A stretch of 64,000 bases of DNA from Alteromonas ponticola (GCF_012911815.1 NZ_JAATNW010000003.1:186001-250000); one strand, 5' to 3'; counted from the stretch's first letter, positions 26,674 through 36,357 are shown. Notes: a model not told the origin generated them from the sequence alone. Made by a program: numbers and translations.

Positions 26674-27618
26674 TTACTCGTTACACACCACGGCAAGATA
26701 ACTGTCGTTCTTGCCTAAATGCAAGCGTGTACCACCAGCCGGGCAATATTTGGAAATATCCAGCCAAGGTAGCCAGCGATCTGACTCATCACCTTCTGTT
26801 ATCAACTGATCGCCAACCTTGCCTCGCTCCTCACCATCACCGTTAGTGGGAGCTAGTGACCAGAATAAGATTGTGGAGTTTTCAACTACTAATGCCCTGG
26901 CATCTTGTGTCCATGCCATGTATTGATTATTGCCGGGCATGGTTGATAGCACGGTGGATTGTGCTGTCTCTTTATCGTATGCCATCAACGTCCAGGGTTG
27001 CGATTCTGGTGCCGGATTTTTGGTGTAACTGAACATTGCAGTGCCTGGAACGGGCCACAAGCTGGCGCCTATGAACTCATCAACAATTTGCTGATGCCCT
27101 GACAAAGTGAAACTCTGCAGTGTGTGGGGTTCACCCAGGATGAACGCCATCAAGGTATCTTTCGATGTCCACACATGATAGCCCACCGGCTCTGCATCAA
27201 TTAGCTTGCCAGCGTAGGCGCTATCCGCTGCGTAAGCCCAAAGCCACTGTTTGCCCTGTTCGTCCACTTTTATAACAGAAAACCCATCGCTCATCGGCAA
27301 GGGTGTGGGGGAATATTCGGAGGCTTCACTCTGGGTTAAATTGGTGTGCTGTCGTTGCTGCACGTTATATTTAAACACGTCCATTTGTGTTGCTTCTCCC
27401 GAGACCAACTCTTGAGTGAAATAGAGTGAATCACCATCAGCTAAAAAGTGGGGTTGATTGGAATATTCTTTGTTGTCAGTAATCTTCGTGGCGTACTGAA
27501 TTACAGGCATCTTGTCTTCATAACTAAGGGTAAACAACCATATATTGCTGCTAGTGGGTTGCCCCACAGCAAACATACTCTGAGAGAGTAGCCCTATGAT
27601 GATTAACACATTTTTCAT
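26674..27618 (-). CDS. exported beta-propeller-like protein, function unknown
   Basis: 314 residues from ATG 27618; a GTG three codons earlier abuts the SD and is less likely. There is a signal peptide (to about residue 20, SMFAVGQ). The body has repeated blades of the WD40-like/TolB type: SNQPHFLADGDSLYFTQE, SEYSPTPLPMSDGFSVIKVD, IGASLWPVPGTAMFSYT and NQYMAWTQDARALVVEN. These repeats usually bind partners or report on periplasmic state rather than catalyse. A C-terminal pair of Cys may form a disulfide. It precedes nothing obviously related; the MFS gene upstream ends 45 bases before it in the same direction, so both may share a transcript. Confidence 0.6.
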   Translation of the reverse strand: MKNVLIIIGLLSQSMFAVGQPTSSNIWLFTLSYEDKMPVIQYATKITDNKEYSNQPHFLADGDSLYFTQELVSGEATQMDVFKYNVQQRQHTNLTQSEASEYSPTPLPMSDGFSVIKVDEQGKQWLWAYAADSAYAGKLIDAEPVGYHVWTSKDTLMAFILGEPHTLQSFTLSGHQQIVDEFIGASLWPVPGTAMFSYTKNPAPESQPWTLMAYDKETAQSTVLSTMPGNNQYMAWTQDARALVVENSTILFWSLAPTNGDGEERGKVGDQLITEGDESDRWLPWLDISKYCPAGGTRLHLGKNDSYLAVVCNE

Positions 27619-27662
27619 TTGTTTCACTTCCTGTTCGCGTTTAAACCCAAGCTACTCTGCTT

Positions 27663-28850
27663 TTACTTTGAATGCCATTTTTTGTATGAAAAAATGGCAA
27701 ATACCAAGGCACTGAGTAATGCCATCACCGCTGAAAAAGTGAATGCCTCATAAGCATTCAAGCCTTGCTGCCAGATTTGTCCGGAAACGTAGTTACCGGA
27801 GGCGCCGCCCAGACCAAAGGCAATACCTATATAAATTGCTTGCCCACGGCTGTGGAAATGGGCAGGCAAATGGTGATGAATAAAATGGACTGAGGCTGCG
27901 TGAGTCAATCCAAAACTAAATGCATGAAGCAGTTGGCTACCAATGACCACGATGTCACTACTTCCCCATCCACCCAGAGCGTACCAGCGGAGCGCGGTTA
28001 ACACACCGCAAACAGCAAGTAGGCTGCCAACACTGTAGCGATTAAGTAATTTTTGCGCGTAGATAAAGATGACCACTTCAGCGACAACGCCCAAGGCGAT
28101 TAGCAATCCAGTTTGTTGACCGCTATAACCTAAGTCTCTTAAATACAGTGTGAAAAAGCCGTAATAGGTACCAAAGCTGACTTGCAGTAATGTAGCTGAA
28201 ATAATGAAAATAACAAACGCGGGATGTTTTACTACTTTAAAGAAATCCCCTCGCTGCTCTTCTGACGCATTGAGCTTGTCCGGTTGGGATAAAAACAAGG
28301 TGCTAATCATAAGTGCAGTCAGCGTGATCATGCTGGCGTAAATGGGCACATCGGTAGTAAAAAAGTCCAATGCCTGGCCCACCGAAACGGTCAGTAATAT
28401 AAAGCCGATACTGCCCCATAACCGGATGGTACCGTAGTTACTACCAGCGGATTTAACGCTCTGCATGGTAATAACCTCAAGTTGAGGTAATACTGCCGTC
28501 CAGAACATCATCATCATGCCAAACGAGAGCGCCAACCCCCAAAACGTGTTTTGCCAGAAAATGGTTGCAAACGAAATGACAGTTAATACGCAGCCAAGTT
28601 GTAAAACACCGAGGGTTTTTCCAGACTTGTCGGCAATAGTCGCCCAGAGAGAAGGGCCAACTATTCGCGCGAGGGTGATGATGGCGAACAATTCACCTAT
28701 TTGTTCAGACGAATAGCCTCTACCGTCCAGAAAAATGCCTAAATAGGGTACTAAAACCCCTAATTGGCCAAAATACAGCAAGTAAGTGAGACATAGCAGC
28801 GCGAGATTAGTCGAAGACGCCCGCGTCTCACAATGGTTTGAGTGACTCAA
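27663..28850 (-). CDS. MFS transporter, HcaT/nucleoside-symporter-like
   Basis: 395 residues, about 12 membrane helices. The N-terminal part (YFGQLGVLVPYLGIFLDGRGYSSEQIGELFA, then GPSLWATIADKSGK) is typical of the MFS_1-like group that includes the 3-phenylpropionate transporter HcaT. The substrate cannot be inferred. The start is TTG 28850, 12 bases after the aroC stop, so it is probably co-transcribed with prmB-aroC; the SD is weak. No aromatic catabolic genes are adjacent. Confidence 0.75.
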   Translation of the reverse strand: MSHSNHCETRASSTNLALLCLTYLLYFGQLGVLVPYLGIFLDGRGYSSEQIGELFAIITLARIVGPSLWATIADKSGKTLGVLQLGCVLTVISFATIFWQNTFWGLALSFGMMMMFWTAVLPQLEVITMQSVKSAGSNYGTIRLWGSIGFILLTVSVGQALDFFTTDVPIYASMITLTALMISTLFLSQPDKLNASEEQRGDFFKVVKHPAFVIFIISATLLQVSFGTYYGFFTLYLRDLGYSGQQTGLLIALGVVAEVVIFIYAQKLLNRYSVGSLLAVCGVLTALRWYALGGWGSSDIVVIGSQLLHAFSFGLTHAASVHFIHHHLPAHFHSRGQAIYIGIAFGLGGASGNYVSGQIWQQGLNAYEAFTFSAVMALLSALVFAIFSYKKWHSK

Positions 28851-28862
28851 ATTGACGCTATC

Positions 28863-29966
28863 TTAAGATTTTGATTTATCACAGATATCAGGGGTAATGC
28901 TGGTTACCTGCGCATTTTGTGCGCGATGTCTCAGACAATGATCCATTAATACCAATGCCAGCATGGCTTCCGCAATTGGCACCGCGCGAATGCCTACACA
29001 CGGGTCGTGACGGCCTTTGGTTACAATATCAATTTCTTCGCCCTGAAGATTAATTGTTTTACCCGGTACAGAGATACTGGAAGTAGGCTTAAGTGCGATG
29101 TTCACGACCACATCCTGCCCGCTGGAAATTCCTCCTAATACACCACCAGAATGGTTTGAGGTGAAACCTTCGGGCGTCAGAGAGTCGCGATGTTCACTGC
29201 CCCGCTGTTCTACAACGTCGAAACCATCACCAATTTCAACCCCTTTAACCGCGTTGATCCCCATCATCGCCAGAGCAATGTCTGCATCTAAGCGGTCAAA
29301 TACAGGCTCACCCCATCCCGGCTTTACACCTGTTGCAATTACCGTGACCTTCGCACCGATAGAGTCGCCAGACTTTTTAAGGTCTCGCATGTATGCATCA
29401 AGTTCTTCAAGTTTAGACGGATCAGGACAGAAAAACGGATTCGACTCTTTAATTGAAGGTTGTATGTTGTCAATCTTAATCGGCCCTAGCTGGGAAAGAT
29501 ATGCTGATACTTCAATCCCAAAATGCAGCTTCAAAAACTTTTTCGCTATCGCCCCCGCTGCCACTCGAATTGCGGTTTCGCGTGCTGAAGACCGCCCGCC
29601 ACCCCGGTAATCCCTTGCACCATATTTTTGCTGATAGGTGTAATCGGCATGGCCGGGCCTAAAACGGTCGGCTATTGTAGAGTAATCCTGGCTGCGTTGA
29701 TCAGTGTTTTTAATTAACAAACCGATACTGGTGCCGGTGGTTTTTCCTTCAAACACCCCCGACAAAATCTGTACCTCGTCACTTTCTCGTCGCGCCGTAG
29801 TGTAGCGTGATGTTCCCGGCTTTCTTCGATCCAGGTCTGGTTGTAAATCGGCTTCGCTAAGCGGTAAACCTGGCGGACATCCATCAACGACACCACCAAT
29901 TGCGATGCCATGACTTTCACCAAATGTGGTTAGCGTGAATAGTTTTCCGAAGCTGTTTCCTGCCAT
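28863..29966 (-). CDS. aroC: chorismate synthase
   Basis: 367 residues, last step of the shikimate pathway, converting 5-enolpyruvylshikimate-3-phosphate to chorismate with reduced FMN. Family signatures are seen: [45 protein letters not shown] and the C-terminal RHDPCVG. It starts four bases after the prmB stop with AGGAAAG as SD, forming prmB-aroC-MFS. Confidence 0.97.
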   Translation of the reverse strand: MAGNSFGKLFTLTTFGESHGIAIGGVVDGCPPGLPLSEADLQPDLDRRKPGTSRYTTARRESDEVQILSGVFEGKTTGTSIGLLIKNTDQRSQDYSTIADRFRPGHADYTYQQKYGARDYRGGGRSSARETAIRVAAGAIAKKFLKLHFGIEVSAYLSQLGPIKIDNIQPSIKESNPFFCPDPSKLEELDAYMRDLKKSGDSIGAKVTVIATGVKPGWGEPVFDRLDADIALAMMGINAVKGVEIGDGFDVVEQRGSEHRDSLTPEGFTSNHSGGVLGGISSGQDVVVNIALKPTSSISVPGKTINLQGEEIDIVTKGRHDPCVGIRAVPIAEAMLALVLMDHCLRHRAQNAQVTSITPDICDKSKS

Positions 29967-29970
29967 TAAC

Positions 29971-30909
29971 CTATCTTTCCTGTTGCTGCCAGTAAGTAAT
30001 TAACGATTCTTTCGAGATTGCGAATATACCATGCCCACCGTTTTCAAAGGTCAGCCATTCAACATTTAATCCTGGAAATCGTTGCGCCATGTGCACTTCG
30101 CTGTTGCCTACCTCAATAAACATCCATCCATGGTCTGCCAAATAGTTGGGCGCCTGCTTTAACATGGTCTCGACTAAATCGAGGCCATCATCCCCTGCTG
30201 CCAGAGCCAGTTCAGGCTCATGCTGAAATTCATCCGGTAAATCAGCCATATCCTCTGCATCCACATAGGGCGGATTCGATACAATCAAATCGTAGCGCTG
30301 CCCCTGAAGATTTGAAAAAAGATCAGACTGAATTGGGTAAACACGGTCAGAGACCTGATGCTCCTGAATGTTGATATCTGCCACCTCAAGCGCTTCCTGA
30401 CTGATATCAACTGCATCTACATGTGCCTCCTCAAAGGTATAAGCCAGTGCAATAGCAATACAGCCACCACCGGTGCACATATCTAATATGGTGGTCGGCG
30501 AATCTTGCAAAAACGGGCTGAAATGGCTGTCGATCAATTCAGCAAAAGGTGAACGGGGAATAAGCACGCGCTCATCCACATAAAAAGGCATGCCACAAAA
30601 CCAGGCCTCGTTAGTGATATAGGGTAACGGCATTCTGGTTTGCACACGCTTTAACACCAACTCGGCGATTTTTTCTTTTTCACTACGAGTTAACGCGGCA
30701 TTCACGATCGTGTGTTGAGTCTGCGCCAGCATGGAGTAAGGCAGATGCAGAGCCTGTAACACCAAACAGGTCGCTTCATCCCAAGCATTGTCTGTACCAT
30801 GGCCAAAATAAAGCTGCGCATCATTAAAGCGGCTACTGGCCCACCTGATCATGTCCATCATGCTATTCAGGTCATTAATGGCTTCTTCTAAATAAAATTT
30901 ATCGGTCAT
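29971..30909 (-). CDS. prmB: ribosomal protein uL3 glutamine methyltransferase
   Basis: 312 residues. An N-terminal helical domain precedes a Rossmann SAM-methyltransferase domain ([14 protein letters not shown], motif I) and the catalytic N212-PPY215 that binds the target glutamine amide. PrmB rather than PrmC is chosen because of length, the N-terminal sequence and linkage to aroC with smrB divergent, as in E. coli. It methylates L3 (uL3) during ribosome assembly. Confidence 0.93.
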   Translation of the reverse strand: MTDKFYLEEAINDLNSMMDMIRWASSRFNDAQLYFGHGTDNAWDEATCLVLQALHLPYSMLAQTQHTIVNAALTRSEKEKIAELVLKRVQTRMPLPYITNEAWFCGMPFYVDERVLIPRSPFAELIDSHFSPFLQDSPTTILDMCTGGGCIAIALAYTFEEAHVDAVDISQEALEVADINIQEHQVSDRVYPIQSDLFSNLQGQRYDLIVSNPPYVDAEDMADLPDEFQHEPELALAAGDDGLDLVETMLKQAPNYLADHGWMFIEVGNSEVHMAQRFPGLNVEWLTFENGGHGIFAISKESLITYWQQQER

Positions 30910-30972
30910 AGCGACTTAGGTACATGGATAATTGCAAAGCTGATATCATACCCAAAGATAAACGCTTCGCCC

Positions 30973-31605
30973 ATGCTTAATTCATCTATGAAAGAACTTC
31001 GACAACTAAAAAAGCAGCTAGCCGCTGAACGCCAGAAAGCTGAATCAGTCAGCAAAGATGTCGAACAAGAGAATGACGTGTCTTTTAAGGAAATGGTAAA
31101 GGGAGTCAAGCCCCTGGTACAGGATAAAATCCCTCCCTCCCGGAAAGTCAAAAAAAAGCCGGTAGCCAGCAGACTTCACAATCAATCTGCGGATTTTTCA
31201 GACAACAATCAGCGACAAATTGCCGCCACGTTCAGCTTCTCAGATGTGTATCAGGCACAATTGCCCGATGAAGGACCTATGCGTTATTGCAGAGCTGACG
31301 TGCCTACTCACGTATTAAAGCAACTCAGACGCGGCGATTTTTCACCTGAAATGGTGTTGGATTTGCACGGATTAACCAGAGAAGCGGCAAAACAGGAGTT
31401 GGCAGCCCTAATTTATACTGCCCGAAAAGAGCTGATTGATTGTGTCAGTGTAATGCATGGTAAAGGCTATGGCATCCTAAAAAGCGCGCTGCCTCACTAC
31501 CTTGTCCAGCACCCGCAGGTCAAAGCATTTCATCAGGCAACCAAAGAGTATGGCGGGCAAGCTGCGATACTGGTGTTAATTGATATAGATTCCCCCAAGC
31601 GCTAA
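30973..31605 (+). CDS. smrB: ribosome rescue endonuclease SmrB
   Basis: 210 residues. The charged N-terminal region is followed by YCRADVPTHVLKQLRRGDFSPE and the Smr domain, with D130-LHG (VLDLHGLT) and VMHGKGYGILK, ending HQATKEYGGQAAILVLI. In E. coli SmrB cleaves mRNA at collided ribosomes. It is divergent from prmB with 63 bases between. The start may be ATG 30973 or ATG 30988; neither has a clear SD. Confidence 0.92.
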   Translation: MLNSSMKELRQLKKQLAAERQKAESVSKDVEQENDVSFKEMVKGVKPLVQDKIPPSRKVKKKPVASRLHNQSADFSDNNQRQIAATFSFSDVYQAQLPDEGPMRYCRADVPTHVLKQLRRGDFSPEMVLDLHGLTREAAKQELAALIYTARKELIDCVSVMHGKGYGILKSALPHYLVQHPQVKAFHQATKEYGGQAAILVLIDIDSPKR

Positions 31606-31671
31606 TTTCCCTGACATTTTTTTCAACAAGCATTACAGTAGTTGTGAATGAAAGCAAAGGGAAAAGGCACA

Positions 31672-33315
31672 ATGACTATGCAAGACACCCATGACGTAAT
31701 CAATCAACCCTCAGCGCTGGCAAATTTCAACGTGTACACCGCTGATACGGTATTGCAGTATTGGGTAAATCAGTATGGCGGCAGCTGGGGAGACGCCCAC
31801 CTATCTGCTTTTGGTCAGCGTATCGGTCATGAACTATTACAGGCTGGATTTCAAGCCAACAAGCACCATCCTGAATTTCACTCCCATGACCGATTCGGAC
31901 ACCGTATTGACGAAGTCAGTTACCACCCAGCTTACCATCAGCTTATGGAGCATGCCGTCCGAGAGGGCCATTGCAGTTTGCCCTGGACGGAACCGCAACC
32001 GGGCGCACACGTGGTACGTGGAGCCATGGCGTTCATGCATACCCAAGCTGATCCCGGATCAGGTTGCCCACTCACGATGACGTTTGCCAGTGTACCCGCT
32101 ATTGCGGTTCAGCCCGACATTGCTGAGCACTGGTTACCCAAAATATTTGCCCGGCATTATGACGGGAGCAATATACCCTGGTTTAATAAGCAGGGGGTGA
32201 CAATTGGCATGGCGATGACAGAAAAACAGGGGGGCTCAGATGTGCGGACTAATACCACTTCCGCCACGCCGGTAAATGAGCCAGGCGGAGGTCAGCGCTA
32301 TCAGTTAGTCGGACACAAGTGGTTTTGCTCCGCTCCAATGTGTGACGCATTTCTGGTGCTGGCGCAAACTGACAATGGACTCTGTTGTTTTCTGGTACCC
32401 CGTTGGCGTGAAGATGGCCGCAAGAATTCTATACATATTCAGAGGCTTAAAGATAAAGTTGGTAATTTATCTAATGCCAGTTCAGAAATTGAATTTCGAC
32501 ATGCTGAGGGTTGGTTGCTTGGTGAAGAAGGCCGGGGTATCACCACTATTATTCAGATGGTCGCATTGACACGTTACGATTGTATGCTCGGTTCAAGTGC
32601 ATTGATGGCACAAGCTGCAAAGGAAGCAATCTGGCACACGGGCGGACGTAAGGTATTTGGTAAGTTTTTGCATGAGCAGCCACTGATGTTGAATGTGCTG
32701 GCCGATCTGGCGCTTGAAGCGGAAGCCGCCATGGCGATTTCATTGCGCATTGCGCATGCACTGGACAACGTTGATGAACCTGAACAAGCTGCCTTAATTC
32801 GATGCGCCACTGCAATTGGAAAATACTGGATCTGTAAACGCGCGATTCAACACACCTATGAAGCCATGGAGTGCATTGGCGGCGTGGGGTATGTAAACGA
32901 AAATATCACCGCCAGACTGTATCGAGAGGCCCCTGTCAACGCGATTTGGGAAGGTTCCGGTAATGTACAGTGCCTTGACTTTATGCGGGTAGTGGAGCGC
33001 GAGCCCGATGCGCTTAACGCCTTAATGAACGAACTTGACCGCGCCAGAGGACATCACTCACTTTATGACGAACAACTTGTCAGCATAAAAGATGCGCTCT
33101 CTGATACCACTTCTTTAGCGCTGAAGGCTCGTCGCCTAATGGAGTCAATTGCGTTGCTTTGGCAAGCCGCCACACTGATTAGCGACGGTGAGCGTTTTAT
33201 TGCTGAAGCTTTTGTAAAGTCACGATTAGCAGATAACGCGTATCATCAATATGGGACTCTAGATAGTGATATTGATATGACCAGGATTATACAACGCGCT
33301 ATGCCGCAACTATGA
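31672..33315 (+). CDS. AidB-like acyl-CoA dehydrogenase
   Basis: 547 residues from ATG 31672, chosen for AAAGG at good spacing; an earlier ATG at 31648 in the same frame would add eight residues. The FAD-binding acyl-CoA dehydrogenase fold is plain: AMTEKQGGSDVRTNTT, GHKWFCSAPM, then ECIGGVGYVNEN and APVNAIWEGSGNVQCLD. The long N-terminal extension with HPEFHSHDRFGHRID is that of AidB, the adaptive-response protein linked to alkylation resistance. Whether it protects DNA or acts as an isovaleryl-type dehydrogenase is open. No ada or alkB gene is nearby. A terminator follows. Confidence 0.85.
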   Translation: MTMQDTHDVINQPSALANFNVYTADTVLQYWVNQYGGSWGDAHLSAFGQRIGHELLQAGFQANKHHPEFHSHDRFGHRIDEVSYHPAYHQLMEHAVREGHCSLPWTEPQPGAHVVRGAMAFMHTQADPGSGCPLTMTFASVPAIAVQPDIAEHWLPKIFARHYDGSNIPWFNKQGVTIGMAMTEKQGGSDVRTNTTSATPVNEPGGGQRYQLVGHKWFCSAPMCDAFLVLAQTDNGLCCFLVPRWREDGRKNSIHIQRLKDKVGNLSNASSEIEFRHAEGWLLGEEGRGITTIIQMVALTRYDCMLGSSALMAQAAKEAIWHTGGRKVFGKFLHEQPLMLNVLADLALEAEAAMAISLRIAHALDNVDEPEQAALIRCATAIGKYWICKRAIQHTYEAMECIGGVGYVNENITARLYREAPVNAIWEGSGNVQCLDFMRVVEREPDALNALMNELDRARGHHSLYDEQLVSIKDALSDTTSLALKARRLMESIALLWQAATLISDGERFIAEAFVKSRLADNAYHQYGTLDSDIDMTRIIQRAMPQL

Positions 33316-33382
33316 TCTACAAGTTGAACAAATTTTACGGTGAATTTATTAGAGGGTCGTAATTATAATTTTGCTTTTTAGA

Positions 33383-33407
33383 GGCAGCTGCAGAAGCTGC
33401 CTTATTT
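33383..33407 (+). terminator. terminator after the aidB-like gene
   Basis: GGCAGCT (33383-33389) and AGCTGCC (33395-33401) with a five-base loop, followed by TTATTTT in the plus direction. Confidence 0.75.
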
Positions 33408-33422
33408 TCAATTAGCAGTTCT

Positions 33423-33557
33423 CTACTGTGGATACTGTAGACAGAAGTCGCCAATTTGGTAACCATAACAGGTTTCCGCTTTTGGTTGCGCAAGTGCAGC
33501 TGATGATGCAGAAAGTGCGAATAACAAAATGGTCGTTCTTTTAATAAACTTTTTCAT
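33423..33557 (-). CDS. small secreted peptide, 44 aa precursor
   Basis: ATG at 33557 follows AAGGA at six bases, and the frame stops at TAG 33423-33425. The precursor starts MKKFIKRTTILLFALSASS and has a textbook signal peptide (basic start, hydrophobic core, ALA cleavage site). Cleavage would leave about 21 residues beginning QPKAETCYG, with two Cys eight residues apart that could pair, and ending CLQYPQ. I recognise no family. It is convergent with the aidB-like gene and lies alone; the stem-loop at 33383-33401 is 20 bases past its stop. It might be a peptide signal, a small periplasmic protein or a toxin; nothing decides between these. Confidence 0.6.
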   Translation of the reverse strand: MKKFIKRTTILLFALSASSAALAQPKAETCYGYQIGDFCLQYPQ

Positions 33558-34044
33558 AATTAATCCTTATTATTAATAAGCGCTCTAAACCTGAACGCAA
33601 CCTCAAGCTATCATTTTCAAAAAAAATACACAACATATACTACATATCATTTTTTTATTTATAAATGATAACTGCAAAAATTTTCTTCTGAAAATTACTT
33701 TGTGGCGATATCTCAGGCTAAACCCGCCTATTTCTTTTTTTAACCAGCCATAAAGCAGATATGTAAAAATCTAAATTCATAATCGCCCTGAATTTAGGTT
33801 TGATCATGGTTCAACCATTCAAATACTTACCAATCGAAAGGTTTAATGCGCCCATATTTTAACTTTTATCCTAAAGCATCACCGCCAAGGTTAAATAAAC
33901 TCGCTATAAGACTGGTTGATTTTTAACCTCTCTGTTATTTTTAGAGAGTGTTAAGTTTATTCTCTGAAATAACTGTAGTTAACGCATCATGCAGAAGTAA
34001 AACGCAATGTGCAAAAATTTACTCAATAGATGAGGGAATGAAAG
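33558..34044. other. AT-rich intergenic region
   Basis: No credible ORF. The part next to 33557 is very AT-rich and probably holds the promoter of the small peptide gene on the minus strand. CTCTCT (33928-33933) and AGAGAG (33943-33948) form a short hairpin about 100 bases before the next plus-strand gene. No further structure was seen. Confidence 0.4.
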
Positions 34045-34614
34045 ATGAAACGCCAAGCAATTATGGTTATTGCTGCCAGCTTACTGATCCCATTTAGCCA
34101 TGCCAAAGAGTCAGCCGAGGAATCCTGCAAAAGTGCAGCTGAGCTTTATGCTGAGGGTGATCTTGATAATGCCCTGGAAGATGCCCGCTGGTGTGTGACC
34201 TTAATGGAGCAACAACAACAGGCGCAAACCAATACCTTTTTTAAAGACGAGATCGGTGGCTATAGGGGCAGTGAACTCGAACAGCAAAATGCGATGGGAA
34301 TGAATGTTGTCACTCGCCAGTACCGTAAAGGCGATAAAAGTATCAATGTCACACTGAATTCAGGCGGCGGTGGGACCGCTATGCAAGCCTTTTCCGCTCT
34401 TGCGCAATTTGGTATGCAAGCAGGGGCCGGGCAGAAAGTTCGCATCCAAAAGCGCACCGCCATGACGAGTATGGAAAATAACAACGCCAGTGTCAGCGTA
34501 AATTTGCGCAGTGGCGGAATGCTGATGTTCGAATCCTCTTCGGCATCTATGGATGAGGTGTTAGCCTTCGCCAGAGAGTTTCCGATTGCGGAAATGGACG
34601 ATTCGCAAGGATAG
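34045..34614 (+). CDS. exported protein of unknown function
   Basis: 189 residues with a signal peptide (to about residue 20, FSHA). The mature N-terminus (ESCKSAAELYAEGDLDNALEDARWCVTLMEQQQQ) looks like one TPR-type helical hairpin with two Cys. The rest has a Gly-rich turn (NSGGGGTAMQ) and a repeated beta pattern (SINVTLNSGG, then SVNLRSGGMLMFE). I recognise no named family. GAGGGA precedes the ATG. The neighbours are unrelated; it is probably a periplasmic single-gene unit. Confidence 0.6.
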   Translation: MKRQAIMVIAASLLIPFSHAKESAEESCKSAAELYAEGDLDNALEDARWCVTLMEQQQQAQTNTFFKDEIGGYRGSELEQQNAMGMNVVTRQYRKGDKSINVTLNSGGGGTAMQAFSALAQFGMQAGAGQKVRIQKRTAMTSMENNNASVSVNLRSGGMLMFESSSASMDEVLAFAREFPIAEMDDSQG

Positions 34615-34723
34615 GTGTTGAAACACCATGACTAATTCGCGTTGAATTTAGTGTTACCAATGCGAGTTAATATCCTGTGTTTAATTGTCAATTTACTAAC
34701 CCCTGCGAGCACAAAGCGACTAA

Positions 34724-35137
34724 TTAAACTGGCCGGTGTTGCGTGTTTTCCCCTGGTGTGATGAACAACAATTTAGACAAGGTATTCGTCGTCGCGGTGT
34801 GCCAGCTATCCCGTGGGACTACGGCAAATGTGCCGGCGTAATCCAATTGGACAGTTTGTTGGCAGCTATCCCGTTCTATTATCAGCGTTACTGAGCCGGA
34901 CAGTAAAACAACAATCTCGTCGCCGTGGGGGTGTTTCTCCCAATTAGACCAATCTTTATCAAACTCAAAAGTTGAAATCAGTTTATGCCCGACGAACCCG
35001 TCGTAATCCGTGGCTAGGCGCTCGTAAACACGGTCGTCTGCTACCTCTATGCGAGCTTGCTGATCAGGCGTTATTACAATAAAGTTTTTAAGCAATGATA
35101 AGACACTGGTGGATCCTTCACTTTTATTATCGGTCAT
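34724..35137 (-). CDS. cupin-domain protein
   Basis: 137 residues from ATG 35137 (AGGA nine bases upstream; an ATG at 35146 is also possible). A single cupin barrel is seen: HPHGDEIVVLLSGSVTLII with the first metal motif partly kept (H, H, E), and VVPRDSWHTATT with the His of motif 2. Small cupins of this kind bind a metal and may be enzymes, sensors or anti-sigma factors; nothing here decides. Its start overlaps the end of the upstream membrane-anchored gene by 11 bases, so translation is coupled. Confidence 0.65.
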   Translation of the reverse strand: MTDNKSEGSTSVLSLLKNFIVITPDQQARIEVADDRVYERLATDYDGFVGHKLISTFEFDKDWSNWEKHPHGDEIVVLLSGSVTLIIERDSCQQTVQLDYAGTFAVVPRDSWHTATTNTLSKLLFITPGENTQHRPV

Positions 35138-35555
35138 TGCGGTCATCCTGCCTTGCTTTGATTGAAGATCGGATATACCACCGGAATGAGTTCAACGAAT
35201 TTAGACCAATATGCTCGCGTATCTCATTTCTTAACTGTTTCAATAGCTCATTAAAATCACCAGGCTTCTGGGTGGTCAGGTTAGTAATGATTTCGCCCAC
35301 TAAGGTGATTTGAGCTTCATTGCCGAATAGTTGAATGTCGTTGAATGCATCTTGCAAATCGTGGATATCGCGAGGATATTCTCCTCTATCGCACAGGTTA
35401 GCAATTTTAATATAGGCATCACGTAAATGCTTAACCCTGTACTCCCGCTTTTTTTGCTCTATTTCTCGCCGTGTTGATAACCAGTGTGCGGCTACCCAGC
35501 CTGCAACGGCAATGGTCACTGAAACGATCAAAGCGATAATATCTTTTATTTCCAT
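35127..35555 (-). CDS. membrane-anchored small protein of unknown function
   Basis: 142 residues. One N-terminal membrane helix (about 6-26, IIALIVSVTIAVAGWVAAHWL), then a charged cytoplasmic helical region starting STRREIEQKKREYRVKHLRDAY. Proteins with this layout are common orphan genes of unknown role. The stop lies inside the start of the cupin gene. Nothing upstream in the same direction. Coding status is supported by the overlap arrangement and the clear membrane anchor. Confidence 0.6.
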   Translation of the reverse strand: MEIKDIIALIVSVTIAVAGWVAAHWLSTRREIEQKKREYRVKHLRDAYIKIANLCDRGEYPRDIHDLQDAFNDIQLFGNEAQITLVGEIITNLTTQKPGDFNELLKQLRNEIREHIGLNSLNSFRWYIRSSIKARQDDRNDR

Positions 35556-35718
35556 GATGGTATTAACTTACGAATCGACTGAAATTTAACTAACTATAGA
35601 CGGCGATCGCTATACTGACTAAAAACCGGGGGCGCTCAGTGATGAGAATAGAAGTCGATTTTAGTTGCTGTCTTGATAACACTTATCGGTGAAGATTGGA
35701 TATGTACTAACCGCTCCT

Positions 35719-35853
35719 ATGAGAATCAGTCTGGTCGATAAATCTGGGCGCAGGCTGTACTCAGATGCCTCGGGCCGGATAGCGACATTTATGGGTGAAA
35801 TACTCGGCTTTTTATTTAATGTGTTGGTCACCAGCGCCATTTTTTTCTGTTAG
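35719..35853 (+). CDS. possible 44-aa membrane peptide
   Basis: ATG 35719 to TAG 35853 encodes a peptide starting MRISLVDKSGRRLYSD and ending in a 19-residue hydrophobic segment (GEILGFLFNVLVTSAIFFC). There is no good SD, so support is only the amphipathic-then-membrane pattern. The rest of the 35556-36093 gap is AT-rich, with GGTGTTTTACACC (36049-36061), a small palindrome, just before the cold-shock gene. Confidence 0.25.
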   Translation: MRISLVDKSGRRLYSDASGRIATFMGEILGFLFNVLVTSAIFFC

Positions 35854-36093
35854 TGAAGTTCAGAACAAAAAACAATCAAAAAAAATAAAAGTTTCACTAG
35901 ACAACACTATTTATACAGAATACACTGCGCGGGCTTTAGATATTAAAGCACTTTCTACTACTGCTCTGTTTTGCTCTATTTTCCTTTTTTAAGTTGATAT
36001 ATAGATTAGTACAAGCGTAATTAGCTAAGTTCTATCTATAAGCTCCATTGGTGTTTTACACCGTATATTATTTTGTTAAAAAAGGTTATTCAC

Positions 36094-36306
36094 ATGTCTA
36101 ATTCAGTAAACGGTACAGTAAAGTGGTTCAACGAAGACAAAGGTTTCGGTTTTATCACTCCAGTTGACGGTGGCAAAGACGTTTTCGTTCATTTCCGTTC
36201 AATCGTATCTGACGGTTTTAAAACTTTGAAAGAAGGCCAAGCGGTTAGCTTTGAAGTTGAACAAGGCCAGAAAGGCCCTCAAGCAGCGAACGTTGTTGTA
36301 AAATAA
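36094..36306 (+). CDS. cold-shock protein, CspA family
   Basis: 70 residues from ATG 36094, which has AAAGG eight bases upstream; seven residues added by an earlier in-frame start are not used. A single cold-shock OB-fold with RNP1 (KGFGFITP) and RNP2 (VFVHF) motifs, binding single-stranded RNA or DNA as a chaperone. Whether it is cold-induced or constitutive cannot be told; the upstream region is long enough for a structured leader, but I do not see the E. coli cold box. A strong terminator follows. Confidence 0.93.
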   Translation: MSNSVNGTVKWFNEDKGFGFITPVDGGKDVFVHFRSIVSDGFKTLKEGQAVSFEVEQGQKGPQAANVVVK

Positions 36307-36328
36307 GCGCTGCCTAAAACGCATTGAT

Positions 36329-36357
36329 AAAGCCAGAATTTAATTCTGGCTTTTTTG
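36329..36357 (+). terminator. terminator of the cold-shock gene
   Basis: AAAGCCAGAA (36329-36338) and TTCTGGCTTT (36344-36353) with a five-base loop and a T-run. It makes read-through from the cold-shock gene into the RNA candidate downstream unlikely. Confidence 0.85.

Noticed and set aside
35795..35992. 65-residue plus-strand ORF before the cold-shock gene
   Set aside because: No SD, composition looks like random AT-rich translation, and it overlaps the better 44-residue frame; kept out of the gene list.
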